A stretch of 64,000 bases of DNA from Vreelandella titanicae BH1 (GCF_000336575.1 NZ_AOPO01000004.1:186001-250000); one strand, 5' to 3'; positions 36,156 through 44,505 are shown, counted from the stretch's first letter. Notes: generated from the letters alone by a model not told the origin. Program-made: numbers and translations.

Positions 36156-37238
36156 TCACTGCCTCCGTTGCCAGAAGGCCTCCTGACTGAAACGCCTTGG
36201 CCCCTGATAGCTGGCCTTGAGATGCCAGAGATAGCGCTGGCTAACCGCCTGCATCTCCTGCTGGTAGGCACCCAGTGATTGGTGCAAACCAGACTCGATA
36301 GCCTTGGCCGCACTGGCTGCCGAGGCCAGGGAATGAAAGAGCCCTTGGGAAGCGAGTGGATCGAAAGCCAGCAGGGCATCACCGATGGCCAGAAATCCCG
36401 ATCCCGCCTTCGGCAACTGGTCTACTTCCAACAGAGAAGTGCCAGCCGGTCGCCCGCGTACACGGGCAGGAGCCAGCCCCTCCAACACCTCTGCCAACAG
36501 AGCATGCTCCCTGGCTCGGGCCAGAAGGGCGTCGGGGAGGCGCAGCAGCTGACGGCTCAGCGGATCATCGATGTCCATGTGGTAGGCCAACACCCGCTGC
36601 CCATGAGGCAGAGGCACCGTATACCACCAGCCACGGGCATCCGCCTGAATACGCATAGTAGCGTCCTGGCTCTCAGCCGCTTGATCCAGGAAACTGTAGA
36701 GACACATCAGAGGATCATCGGCGTAGCGCCGTAATCCCAATCGGCTCCCCAAGTGCCCACTGCGGCCCGTGGCGTCAACCAACACCGGCGCCCTGAACGA
36801 TCCCAGTGTCGTATCCAGGAGCCACTGGCCCTGACGATGGCGGATATCCATTTGCTTGCAGCCTTCCCCCAGCGTCACCCCGGCATCTTGGGCTCGCCGA
36901 CGCAGCATCTGCTCGAATTCCCGCCGATCCAGATACCACCCAGGGCCAGCCGGATCCTGGATGGCATCCCTCCAGACCGGCTTGTCATTATCCCACACTG
37001 ATACTGCAGCGCCCCGCTCCCGGTGTCCCGCGTCTCGAAAAGCCGCCATCAGGTTAAGACGCTGCAGCAGCACAGCGGCCGCTCCCGGCAGGGACTCCCC
37101 AATGGGGCTCGACCTGATCGGGAAAGCCCGGCGTTCCAGAACCAGCACCCGATGCTCCGGCCGCAGCAGGGCGCCGAGTGCCAGCCCTGCGGGCCCGGCA
37201 CCAACAATCACTACGTCGAAGGGGCGATAGTTAGCCAT
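36156..37238 (-). CDS. LodB-like flavoprotein for quinoprotein maturation
   Basis: This 360-residue FAD-dependent protein has the dinucleotide motif VVIVGAGPAGLALGALL at residues 9-25, the substrate-cap segments typical of tryptophan-halogenase-like enzymes (SSPIGESLPGAAAVL) and the second FAD motif GSGFLAIGDALLAFDPLASQG near residue 285. LodB and GoxB are such flavoproteins, needed to build the cysteine tryptophylquinone of their partner oxidase. Its start overlaps the stop of the lodA-like gene by one base (TAATG type), as in known lodAB operons. Family membership is secure; the role in cofactor formation is by homology. Confidence 0.87.
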   Translation of the reverse strand: MANYRPFDVVIVGAGPAGLALGALLRPEHRVLVLERRAFPIRSSPIGESLPGAAAVLLQRLNLMAAFRDAGHRERGAAVSVWDNDKPVWRDAIQDPAGPGWYLDRREFEQMLRRRAQDAGVTLGEGCKQMDIRHRQGQWLLDTTLGSFRAPVLVDATGRSGHLGSRLGLRRYADDPLMCLYSFLDQAAESQDATMRIQADARGWWYTVPLPHGQRVLAYHMDIDDPLSRQLLRLPDALLARAREHALLAEVLEGLAPARVRGRPAGTSLLEVDQLPKAGSGFLAIGDALLAFDPLASQGLFHSLASAASAAKAIESGLHQSLGAYQQEMQAVSQRYLWHLKASYQGPRRFSQEAFWQRRQ

Positions 37239-39070
37239 TAGCGGCCGCGTCGTTGTTCGATCAACAGCTTCCGCATGCCTTTGTCTGTGTCATGCCGCTC
37301 CTCAGGCGTCAAGTCACGGCCGCCTCTATCTTCGACCTGCATCTGCGGCGGGAAGTCGGGATCCCCGTTGAGCCCTGGCTGCACCTCTACGATCCCCATC
37401 TGATCAAAATCAGTCACCATTCTCGCCAACTGTTTATTGTGGCCAGCGCCCAGGGTGCGATCCCAGTCGGCACGCTGATGGTAGGCAGCCAAGCGCTCTT
37501 CTCTCGGCAGCGAGTCGTTCATCACCGTGTCATAGTTCTCCTTGCTCAGTACCTGATTAGGTACCCGAGCAGGCCAGAAGGTGGGTAGATAGGGATCGTA
37601 TTCGGTGTCGTAGCCGGAGCGGCAACTGGCAGTGTCAGTTTGCCAGGGAATAGCCATCCAACGGGTGATAGAACCGGGGGATTGGCCGTACAGAGGACCG
37701 TTATAAGACTTCACCATGGCCGGAGTCAGGGTCGTGCCGTAGTCCGGCTCCGGATCTTCGGGACTGCGGTGGCGCCAGCGGTAGGGTTCCATATACATGG
37801 TGCTATGGCGTACCGGCCAGGTCATCTCACACCCCGGATGGAAAGCGTCGGCGATGCAGAACTCCATCGCTGCTCTGTCCAGCATAGCGGGCTGCTGCTC
37901 CAACGGAACCTTGTCGATACTCTCAGGTGATTGCCGATGTGGATCGTAGTCCGCTTCAAAATCCCCTTCTGCCCACTTGTCCAGAAGTGCCAGTTGGGTG
38001 GTGGTCAGGGTGTTCATAGCGTCGGGCACATTTGGCATGGGAACATTCATGGCATCGCCATAGATCCAGGGCCAAGGCTTCATGGAGATATCGCCGTCCT
38101 GGGGATTGCGGAAGCTATTGGCCACGGTGCGCCTAAGTTCGGCGTAGGTTTCACCCGGCTCGGCCAGTTGCGACAGGTAGCGGTGCTCCAGGAAGTACTG
38201 GGGCATGCCATAGCCGAAGCCAGCGGCAAAGCCCGCATTCATCCATTGTAGATCGCACATGGCTTTGAGGATGGGCAGTATGTCGTCGGTAAAGGAAGGT
38301 CTGGTGGGTGCCGGTAACTGGCCAGCCTGGATAGCCACATCCGTCATCAGCGCGTACATGGTACGCACTGCTTTCTGCTGTGGGCCGTAATTGGGCGGAG
38401 CCACCACCACCCAGGCTGGCGTCACGGTAATCGGACGGCCATCCACCAATACTGTGGCCGTCACGGGGCCGTCACTGGTGTCATCATACCAGCCGTCATT
38501 ATTGGCGAAGGTAATGGGTGGCTTTTCCTGATAGGAAGCGGAGCGCCCATGGCCACCGAATACCTGCAGGCGACCAACAGTGTCGGTGCGTAACTCCCCC
38601 AGTGGCACCTCTATTCCCATGAACGTGCCGCCCTGAAACTGAGCCACGCCGGAACAGGTATTGATGCTACGCGCTCCTGGGGTAATGGACAGATTGTGCC
38701 TATCCCGCAGAGCCACCTCGGCGTTACGACGCGTGGAAGGCGCTGCCGTCTCAGCTTCGGGGATATCCAACGCGAGCTCGAAGTTGTACCAAGCCGCTTT
38801 ATGGTTAGCTACCTCCACTGTCCAGGTAATCTCGGTGGTAGGATCCATGGTCAGTTCCCGCACTACCCTACCGTTGCCGTCGTAAGCGTAGATGCGGAAC
38901 TCGGCGACCTCGCGCTTCAAGGCACCAGTGGCGTCCCGATAGGCCCCCGGTTCCCTGGGCAGGGGCTCGGTGACCTGGGGGCCGATGTAAAAACCGTCGC
39001 TTTGTTTGGAATTGCCCACCCTGGCGATACCAATGGCCGGGTGAATTTTGGCGTAAGCGATCTCAGACAT
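37238..39070 (-). CDS. LodA/GoxA-like cysteine-tryptophylquinone amino-acid oxidase
   Basis: This 610-residue protein belongs to the LodA-like quinoproteins that oxidise amino acids (lysine, glycine) and release hydrogen peroxide and ammonia. It starts with the family IHPAIGIARVGNS. Near the C-terminus WMAIPWQTDTASCRSG holds the Asp-x3-Cys pair (Asp479, Cys483), and FWPARVPNQV the Trp499; in LodA the equivalents are D512, C516 and W581, which form the CTQ cofactor. Cys and Trp are only 16 residues apart here versus 65 in LodA, and the protein is about 100 residues shorter. No signal peptide is seen. The substrate is not predictable. Confidence 0.88.
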   Translation of the reverse strand: MSEIAYAKIHPAIGIARVGNSKQSDGFYIGPQVTEPLPREPGAYRDATGALKREVAEFRIYAYDGNGRVVRELTMDPTTEITWTVEVANHKAAWYNFELALDIPEAETAAPSTRRNAEVALRDRHNLSITPGARSINTCSGVAQFQGGTFMGIEVPLGELRTDTVGRLQVFGGHGRSASYQEKPPITFANNDGWYDDTSDGPVTATVLVDGRPITVTPAWVVVAPPNYGPQQKAVRTMYALMTDVAIQAGQLPAPTRPSFTDDILPILKAMCDLQWMNAGFAAGFGYGMPQYFLEHRYLSQLAEPGETYAELRRTVANSFRNPQDGDISMKPWPWIYGDAMNVPMPNVPDAMNTLTTTQLALLDKWAEGDFEADYDPHRQSPESIDKVPLEQQPAMLDRAAMEFCIADAFHPGCEMTWPVRHSTMYMEPYRWRHRSPEDPEPDYGTTLTPAMVKSYNGPLYGQSPGSITRWMAIPWQTDTASCRSGYDTEYDPYLPTFWPARVPNQVLSKENYDTVMNDSLPREERLAAYHQRADWDRTLGAGHNKQLARMVTDFDQMGIVEVQPGLNGDPDFPPQMQVEDRGGRDLTPEERHDTDKGMRKLLIEQRRGR

Positions 39071-39426
39071 CTGTCACTCCCTTTTTGTATGGGACGACAC
39101 CATGAAGCGAAGGTGTTCTGGCGCCGCATAGGCTCATGAATCTCTGAACTGTAACTGAAGAAATAGTAAAGCTGGATCAGCGGTACACTGCTGCTTACCA
39201 AGATAGAACAAGACAGCCACTTATTCACTGCAAAAGGTGAAATTTAATTTGGGTCTCATCTATTCAAATTGCGCTGCTACCTTTTACAAGGTAACTGGCC
39301 TTCCCCGCTTAAGGGTTTATTAAACACAACCCAACCATTATCTCCTACGATTCCCAAAATCAGTCGGTGTAAACTTATAGCTAATCTCTAAACACAGGAA
39401 GGCAGCTATACAGCCTGAATTGATAA
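39071..39426. other. Intergenic region upstream of the lodA-like gene
   Basis: About 355 bp without a gene, AT-rich, between the lodA-like start and the IS remnant. It must contain the promoter of the lodAB operon; a possible -10 (tatttt-like) cannot be fixed with confidence. A CCTTGTAAAAGGT-type short inverted repeat (CCTTTTACAAGG, 39279-39290) is the only structure I see. Confidence 0.4.
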
Positions 39427-39784
39427 GAGCTCCTTGCAAAACCCTTGAAATAGCTCACCTACGTGCCTAGCTTAGCTATTATGGCTAAGAAAAATGTCCT
39501 GATGAACTTTGGGGAATTGTTGAGCCGCTCTTGCCACTGGATTCACCCAAGCATGATGGTGGTGGGCCATGTGTTTCCAACCGTGCCGCCTTGACCGGCA
39601 TCCTGTTTGTTCTTAAGTCAGGCATCCCGTGGGACGTGTTACCTCAAGAAATGGGATGCGGTTCCGGCGTCACTTGCAACACGATAAGAGCGGCGTACTG
39701 ACCCCCACCATGCGTTCACTGTGCTGGGCAGGCTGCTTACTGATTGGCTTTAAACAGCTCACACGACAGTTTTGAAAGATACTC
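39427..39784 (+). mobile_element. Internally deleted IS5-family insertion-sequence remnant
   Basis: Frame 39501-39701 translates to DELWGIVEPLLPLDSPKHD, ALTGILFVLKSGIPWDVLPQ and CGSGVTCNTIRAAY, the N-terminal DUF4096 part of IS427/IS1031-group IS5 transposases, then stops. The sequence is bounded by GAGCTCCTTGCAAAAC at 39427 and its approximate inverse GTTTTGAAAGATACTC ending at 39784, which resemble terminal repeats of this IS group. Most of the transposase (with the DDE residues) has been lost, so it cannot move. Confidence 0.75.
39501..39701 (+). pseudogene. IS5-family transposase fragment
   Basis: N-terminal domain only (about 66 codons); no start codon in frame and no catalytic domain. 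See the surrounding IS remnant. The fragment ends in a frame-shifted tail and TGA. Confidence 0.75.
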
Positions 39785-39823
39785 AACGGAGCAATCGGCA
39801 ACAGAGGCGGTATTGCTGCGCCC

Positions 39824-40246
39824 CTAAGTTTCCGATCTTTCAACCGTTAAGCCGATTTCCTGTCCATACGAAATTTCTAAAACATGTCCATCAGGATCAT
39901 TTATGAATGCCCAATAGCCTACCGGATAGCCGCTATCAGTCGCCTCCCGGGACAATATTCCTTCGCGCCTAGCTTGGTCACATAAATCATCTACTTCACT
40001 CTTGCTTTTACAACCAACACCCAGGTGGGCAAAAGGCCCTAATATAGGAACCGGATTACTGCTTTGTACTAACACTAATACAAATGGCCGTGATTTATCT
40101 GACAACCAAACGACTCGCTTTTCAATTTCCTTATCTGTTCGCTCATGAATGACAGACATGTGGGCATAGCGCTGATAAAAATCAATACTTTGATCTAAGT
40201 TACTTGCTGATAACGCAATGTGCGTAAAGCCGACATCTATTTTCAT
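39824..40246 (-). CDS. VOC-family (glyoxalase/bleomycin-resistance-like) protein
   Basis: In this 140-residue protein VGFTHIALSASNLDQSIDFY opens the vicinal-oxygen-chelate fold with the first metal His, followed by FAHLGVGCKSKSEVDDLC and the C-terminal FINDPDGHVLEISYGQE with a metal Glu. The ATG at 40246 (ggattgata before it) is the likely start. It is distinct from the VOC gene at 40363. Substrate unknown. Confidence 0.9.
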   Translation of the reverse strand: MKIDVGFTHIALSASNLDQSIDFYQRYAHMSVIHERTDKEIEKRVVWLSDKSRPFVLVLVQSSNPVPILGPFAHLGVGCKSKSEVDDLCDQARREGILSREATDSGYPVGYWAFINDPDGHVLEISYGQEIGLTVERSET

Positions 40247-40362
40247 TATCAATCCAAAATTTCTAGTTTTAAAAAAGAGACTTTCTGGCTCGTTATTGCT
40301 TACAAACCCCTGCTTATCAAGAGCATGCTTGACTACCAAACACCGCTAATTGTCTATCTCTC

Positions 40363-40800
40363 CTACGTTGCTGTTTGCTGAGCATCGCGGTTTAAATTCC
40401 GTTCCGCCGGGATGTCACTCAGATACTCGACAAACTCCACCTCAAAACCGGCCGGATCGACAAAATAGACATTCTTGCGAAACGGCTCTACAGCTCCTGG
40501 TTTGGCAATGGCATAACCCGCGTTATTTAACCTGGCCACAACGGCATCAAGGTTATCGGTCACATAGGCAAAATGGGCCAAGCCAACGCTGTGGCCTTTC
40601 AGATCGCGGTTTGCGCCTTCGCCGTGATCGCTTAACGCCAGGTAATGTTCGTCGTCACCAAAGTGCACCCATTTACGCGGTTTGCCATACCACTCGCCAT
40701 GGCCTTCATCGCGTACCCGCCAATGCGGGAATACGGCGCGGTAAAAATCCAGCATGGCATCCATATCATCAACGACCAGATTCACGTGTTCCAAGTACAT
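40363..40800 (-). CDS. VOC-family protein under probable SoxR control
   Basis: This 145-residue protein starts MYLEHVNLVVDDMDAMLDFY, with a metal His, then GLAHFAYVTDNLDAVVARL and VYFVDPAGFEVEFVEYL with the metal Glu. Upstream are an aagga ribosome site and, 37 bp before the ATG, a SoxR box embedded in a promoter with a 19-bp spacer, so the gene should be switched on by redox-cycling compounds. A defective copy (35760-36153) lies 4.5 kb away. Substrate unknown; it may detoxify a reactive aldehyde or a quinone. Confidence 0.92.
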   Translation of the reverse strand: MYLEHVNLVVDDMDAMLDFYRAVFPHWRVRDEGHGEWYGKPRKWVHFGDDEHYLALSDHGEGANRDLKGHSVGLAHFAYVTDNLDAVVARLNNAGYAIAKPGAVEPFRKNVYFVDPAGFEVEFVEYLSDIPAERNLNRDAQQTAT

Positions 40801-40837
40801 AAGTGTCTCCTTGCATTAAGTGAAATGGCAGGATAAA

Positions 40838-40857
40838 ACCTCAACTTCACTTGAGGT
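40838..40857 (-). promoter_or_regulatory. SoxR operator in a MerR-type promoter
   Basis: acctcaacttcacttgaggt is a near-perfect palindrome close to the E. coli soxS SoxR site (core CCTCAAGTTAACTTGAGG). On the minus strand it lies between TTTACC (-35-like) and TATCCT (-10-like) with 19 bp between them, the over-long spacer typical of MerR-family activation. It would drive the VOC gene at 40363-40800; the soxR gene lies on the other side, starting at 40905. Confidence 0.9.
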
Positions 40858-40904
40858 AAAGCTGTTTTTGGAAAAAAATGGCAAAAAAGATTCAGGAGTG
40901 CGTG

Positions 40905-41387
40905 ATGGCAGAGGCAATTTGGAGTGTTGGCAAGGTGGCAAAGCGCTGCGGCATTAAAGTCAGTACCTTGCACTTTTACGAACAGCAAGGCCTGATCCAA
41001 AGCTGGCGCAATGCGGGCAACCAGCGCCGTTACAAACCAGAAGTACTTAGGCGGATTTCGGTGATTAAAGCCGCGCAGAAAGTCGGCGTCAGTCTGGATG
41101 AGATCAAGCGAGCTTTTGAATCACTGCCCAATAACCGCACACCGACGGTTGAAGACTGGCAACAGCTTTCAAAAAACTGGCAGCAGATGCTTGATGGCCG
41201 GATTGCTTATCTGCAAAAGCTGCGTAATAACCTGGCAGGCTGTATCGGCTGCGGCTGTCTGAGCATGACCAGTTGCCCGCTCTATAACCCGGACGACAAG
41301 TTGGCGGAATCAGGTAGCGGCCCGGTGCTTCTCGATCAGGCAGAACAGAAAGCGAGAGCCCAGCAAGATCCAAGCGCTAGCTCATAG
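40905..41387 (+). CDS. soxR: Redox-sensitive transcriptional activator SoxR
   Basis: This 160-residue MerR-family protein has the HTH WSVGKVAKRCGIKVSTLHFY, the dimer helix and the [2Fe-2S] ligand set CIGCGCLSMTSC (Cys113, Cys116, Cys118, Cys124), the Cx2CxCx5C spacing that defines SoxR. An aggag ribosome site supports the ATG at 40905. The divergent promoter region contains a SoxR box, so SoxR activates the VOC gene and probably controls itself. Confidence 0.97.
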   Translation: MAEAIWSVGKVAKRCGIKVSTLHFYEQQGLIQSWRNAGNQRRYKPEVLRRISVIKAAQKVGVSLDEIKRAFESLPNNRTPTVEDWQQLSKNWQQMLDGRIAYLQKLRNNLAGCIGCGCLSMTSCPLYNPDDKLAESGSGPVLLDQAEQKARAQQDPSASS

Positions 41388-41423
41388 ACCTTAAGAGTAG
41401 TCCTCAATAATAGCTGTCGAGCC

Positions 41424-41837
41424 TTAATCTACACGGATGAACCACTTGGGCTTGATGCGCCCGAAGTCACGACGGGTGTTTGTTTTCAAGGCTTTCTTGG
41501 AATCCAACACCACGGTTTCCCGCTCGCTTCTAACAAACACCACCCAATGCCAGAAAGGTCTGCCCTGCTCCATCCGCCATTTGATCGCCAACAGTGCTTT
41601 ATCTGGAAGGCGCTCCCAGGTATCAAATGGCGCCTCCATAGGTGCAGCCGTGATTCCCAAAGCACGCAAGAGCTTACGAACGTACTCGGTGTCTGACCAA
41701 AGCGCTGTGTCTTCGGCATAGATACCCAAAGCGTTTGCTTTTTCTTTGGCCTGCGCATAGCTAATGCCCGCAAGAGCAGCGCATGCTGCGATGCCACAGC
41801 CGGATATTTCTTCTTGAATGACGGGGTTCATTTGCAT
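41424..41837 (-). CDS. Stand-alone C39-like papain-fold peptidase domain protein
   Basis: In this 137-residue protein the Cys of SGCGIAACAALAGISYAQA near residue 13 and the His-containing FWHWVVFVRSERETVVLDS near residue 94 match the Cys-His(-Asp) arrangement of bacteriocin-processing C39 peptidases. No transporter or leader gene is next to it. Such stand-alone C39-like proteins have an unknown role; it may cleave a small peptide. Confidence 0.75.
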   Translation of the reverse strand: MQMNPVIQEEISGCGIAACAALAGISYAQAKEKANALGIYAEDTALWSDTEYVRKLLRALGITAAPMEAPFDTWERLPDKALLAIKWRMEQGRPFWHWVVFVRSERETVVLDSKKALKTNTRRDFGRIKPKWFIRVD

Positions 41838-41938
41838 ATTGATTAACGTTTGCTATAAATGGTGCGAGGAACAAGCGTTCAACGACCTAAATAATTGAAT
41901 TTAATTGCATTTTTATTTCGCTAACTCACGATCTAACT

Positions 41939-42076
41939 TCAATTACCCTGAGACTCCACTTTCGCCAATTTCTTCTCTAGCTTAACAACTTTAGAAAATG
42001 AAATGATGCCAAAAACAAACCCCAAGATGCCCATCGACATTCCCATAATTCCAAAAATGAATCCTATATCGCCCAT
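41939..42076 (-). CDS. Small membrane protein, 45 residues
   Basis: The reading frame is preceded by ggagag 8 nt before the ATG and encodes a glycine/methionine-rich hydrophobic N-terminal stretch (IGFIFGIMGMSMGILGFVFG) followed by a charged, helical tail (KVVKLEKKLAKVESQGN). The design (one membrane helix plus basic coiled tail) and the ribosome site make it a credible small protein; function unknown. Confidence 0.55.
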   Translation of the reverse strand: MGDIGFIFGIMGMSMGILGFVFGIISFSKVVKLEKKLAKVESQGN

Positions 42077-42295
42077 GTTATCTCTCCGATTTTAAAGCTA
42101 ATTCTGACCAATATTAGCGTACTATAAAGCATCACTTACCATTCATTTAATGAATGCCTTTAATTTCATCACAAAAGTCGCCGTTCAGCACTATGAAGCT
42201 AATTGCCCTGTTCGAGCAACGAGCGGCTGCTTTTACGCTATACTGCATCATTTTTCATTTTCGACACACCTTACGACCATCGGTCAGAGCTCCTA

Positions 42296-43492
42296 ATGCC
42301 ATTTTCAAAACTAGGATTATCCAGTCCTCTTGTTCAAGCGATTACCGAACTAGGTTACAAAACGCCAACGCCCATTCAGGAACAAGCGATTCCTGCCATT
42401 CTTTCGGGTAACGATTTAATCGCCACCGCACAAACAGGCACAGGCAAAACCGCTGCCTTTGTTCTGCCTCTGCTAGAACGATTCAGCAACGCGGGAACGT
42501 TACGCGGCAAGCGCATACGCGCACTGATCCTCGTGCCCACCCGTGAGCTTGCGGTTCAGGTCGAAGCCAATGTGGCTCAATACGCTAAACACACGCAGTT
42601 AACCTCCATGGCTATGTATGGCGGTGTGGATACCGAAGCTCAAAAAGAGCGCCTGATCAAAGGAGTGGATATTCTGGTCGCCACGCCGGGCAGATTGCTT
42701 GATTTGGCACATCAGCGTGCACTGCACTTTGATGAACTTAAAGTCATGGTATTGGACGAAGCGGACAGAATGGTCGACATGGGTTTTGTCGACGATATCC
42801 ATAAAATCATAGATCGCCTGCCTGAAGACCGTCAGAACCTACTGTTTTCGGCCACAATGACAGACGACGTACGCGCCCTCGCCTACGATTTTTCAGATAG
42901 CAAGATGACCGATCTCGCGGCTGAAATATCCATTTCTCCAAACGTCCGAGCCGCCGCTAATGTCAAACAATGGCTAATCACCGTCGATAAAGACACGAAA
43001 TCCGCCTTGTTGAGCCACTTGATCAACGAACAAAAGTGGGATCAGGCGCTTATTTTTACCGAGAAAAAACACAATGCAGCCAAGCTTGTTGCTCAACTGG
43101 AAAAACGCGGCATCAAGGCAGATTCCATTCATGGCGGTAGAAGCCAGGCCATGCGCGAAAACGTTTTGGCTCAGTTCAAGTCAGGCGAACTAAAGTACCT
43201 AGTCGCCACAGGGGTTGCCGCTCGTGGTTTGGATATTGGTGAACTGAGCCGTGTGGTGAATTACGATTTACCTTTTCAGCCAGAAGAGTACATCCACCGT
43301 ATTGGCCGAACCGGCCGCGCGGGCGCCTCAGGGGAAGCCATCTCTTTAGTCGACATGAGTGACTTTAAAAATCTATGTGCCATTGAAAGACGGTTAAAAA
43401 GCATTATTGAGCGCAAAGAGATTGCAGGCTTTCCGGTTCGAAAAGCAGTACCTGAATCAAACTTAAACTATAAAAAACAAAGTAATCGTTAA
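42296..43492 (+). CDS. DEAD-box RNA helicase (RhlE-like)
   Basis: The 398-residue protein has the helicase core in order: Q-motif (TPTPIQEQAIP), Walker A AQTGTGKTAA, PTRELA, VLDEADRMVDMGF (DEAD), SATM, and the C-terminal motifs RGLDI and HRIGRTGR. It lacks the long basic C-terminal tail of larger RhlE or DeaD proteins. It ends at the bidirectional terminator shared with the convergent rho-like gene. It should unwind short RNA duplexes. Confidence 0.94.
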   Translation: MPFSKLGLSSPLVQAITELGYKTPTPIQEQAIPAILSGNDLIATAQTGTGKTAAFVLPLLERFSNAGTLRGKRIRALILVPTRELAVQVEANVAQYAKHTQLTSMAMYGGVDTEAQKERLIKGVDILVATPGRLLDLAHQRALHFDELKVMVLDEADRMVDMGFVDDIHKIIDRLPEDRQNLLFSATMTDDVRALAYDFSDSKMTDLAAEISISPNVRAAANVKQWLITVDKDTKSALLSHLINEQKWDQALIFTEKKHNAAKLVAQLEKRGIKADSIHGGRSQAMRENVLAQFKSGELKYLVATGVAARGLDIGELSRVVNYDLPFQPEEYIHRIGRTGRAGASGEAISLVDMSDFKNLCAIERRLKSIIERKEIAGFPVRKAVPESNLNYKKQSNR

Positions 43493-43500
43493 ACCTTACC

Positions 43501-43536
43501 AAAGAAGCTCACCTCTTGAAAAAGGTGAGCTTCTTT
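43501..43536. terminator. Bidirectional intrinsic terminator
   Basis: AAAGAAGCTCACC-tcttgaaaaa-GGTGAGCTTCTTT is a perfect 13-bp stem with A- and T-rich flanks between the convergent helicase and rho-like genes, able to stop transcription from both sides. Confidence 0.93.
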
Positions 43537-43548
43537 ATTGTAGATATT

Positions 43549-44505
43549 TCACGAATCTGGCAAAAACGCATCTAACAACTCGGCATTAGTGGGATACTTA
43601 TCCAATAATTCAAGCAACTTCTGGGCGCCGTCTACTGGCTTAAGCGTTGTCAGCCCTCTACGCACTGCCCTTACTTTTTCAATATCTTTTGCATCAATCA
43701 AAAGCTCCTCTCGACGGGTACTGCTTTTAGCAATATCTATCGCCGGGAAAATCCGTTGATTGGCCACATCCCGGGATAACACCAGTTCCATATTGCCCGT
43801 GCCCTTAAACTCCTCGAAAATCACCTGATCCATTCGACTTCCCGTATCCACCAGCACGGTGGCCAGAATGGTGAGCGATCCGCCATTTTCGATCTTTCTC
43901 GCGGCGCCAAACAGTTTTCGCGGTATTTCCATCGCTCGGGAATCCAGCCCACCCGACATAGTGCGACCATTGCCCCGCTGCTCGGCATTATGAACGCGCG
44001 AGAGTCTCGTCAAAGAATCGATCACAATCATCACGTTATGACCGTCGCCTGCTTGCTTACGCGCCGTCTCAAGAAGCTTGTCTGCCATTTTTACATGGTG
44101 TGTATAGCTTTCGTCTGAAGACGATGCATGCACTTCTGCCGAAACACTGCGCTTAAAATCTGTCACTTCTTCAGGGCGCTCATCAATCAGCAAGGCATAC
44201 AGTTTTATTTCAGGATGAGCCTCTGCCACGGCCTGACAGATATGTTTTAACATCGTCGTTTTGCCAGAACCTGGCGGCGCAACAATCAACCCTCGCTGCC
44301 CCATCCCAATGGGCGTAATCAAATCCATCGCTCGCACAGTGCGCTGCTTAGAACCAGGTTCTAAATAAATGCGTGGGGAAGGATGAATAGCGACGCCATT
44401 TAAAAAACGTTTTTCAGGATCATTAGGAAATTGATCTTCCACTTCGTCGGCGGGCTTGGCATCTATCTCTCTTTTTGCCTTCAAACCTAGTGTTTTTCTC
44501 GTCAT
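43549..44505 (-). CDS. Rho-like factor lacking the N-terminal RNA-binding domain
   Basis: This 318-residue protein corresponds to about residues 110-419 of Rho. It lacks the N-terminal helix bundle and the cold-shock-like domain that hold the primary RNA-binding site. The ATPase core is complete: Walker A APPGSGKTTML (residues 76-86), where canonical Rho has APPKAGKT; MIVIDSLTRLSRVHNAEQ (Walker B and Q-loop), FEEFKGTGNMEL (R-loop), and the GSRMD segment. A normal rho gene must exist elsewhere. It converges with a DEAD-box helicase gene. Whether it terminates transcription, helps the helicase or has another job is not known to me. Confidence 0.9.
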   Translation of the reverse strand: MTRKTLGLKAKREIDAKPADEVEDQFPNDPEKRFLNGVAIHPSPRIYLEPGSKQRTVRAMDLITPIGMGQRGLIVAPPGSGKTTMLKHICQAVAEAHPEIKLYALLIDERPEEVTDFKRSVSAEVHASSSDESYTHHVKMADKLLETARKQAGDGHNVMIVIDSLTRLSRVHNAEQRGNGRTMSGGLDSRAMEIPRKLFGAARKIENGGSLTILATVLVDTGSRMDQVIFEEFKGTGNMELVLSRDVANQRIFPAIDIAKSSTRREELLIDAKDIEKVRAVRRGLTTLKPVDGAQKLLELLDKYPTNAELLDAFLPDS

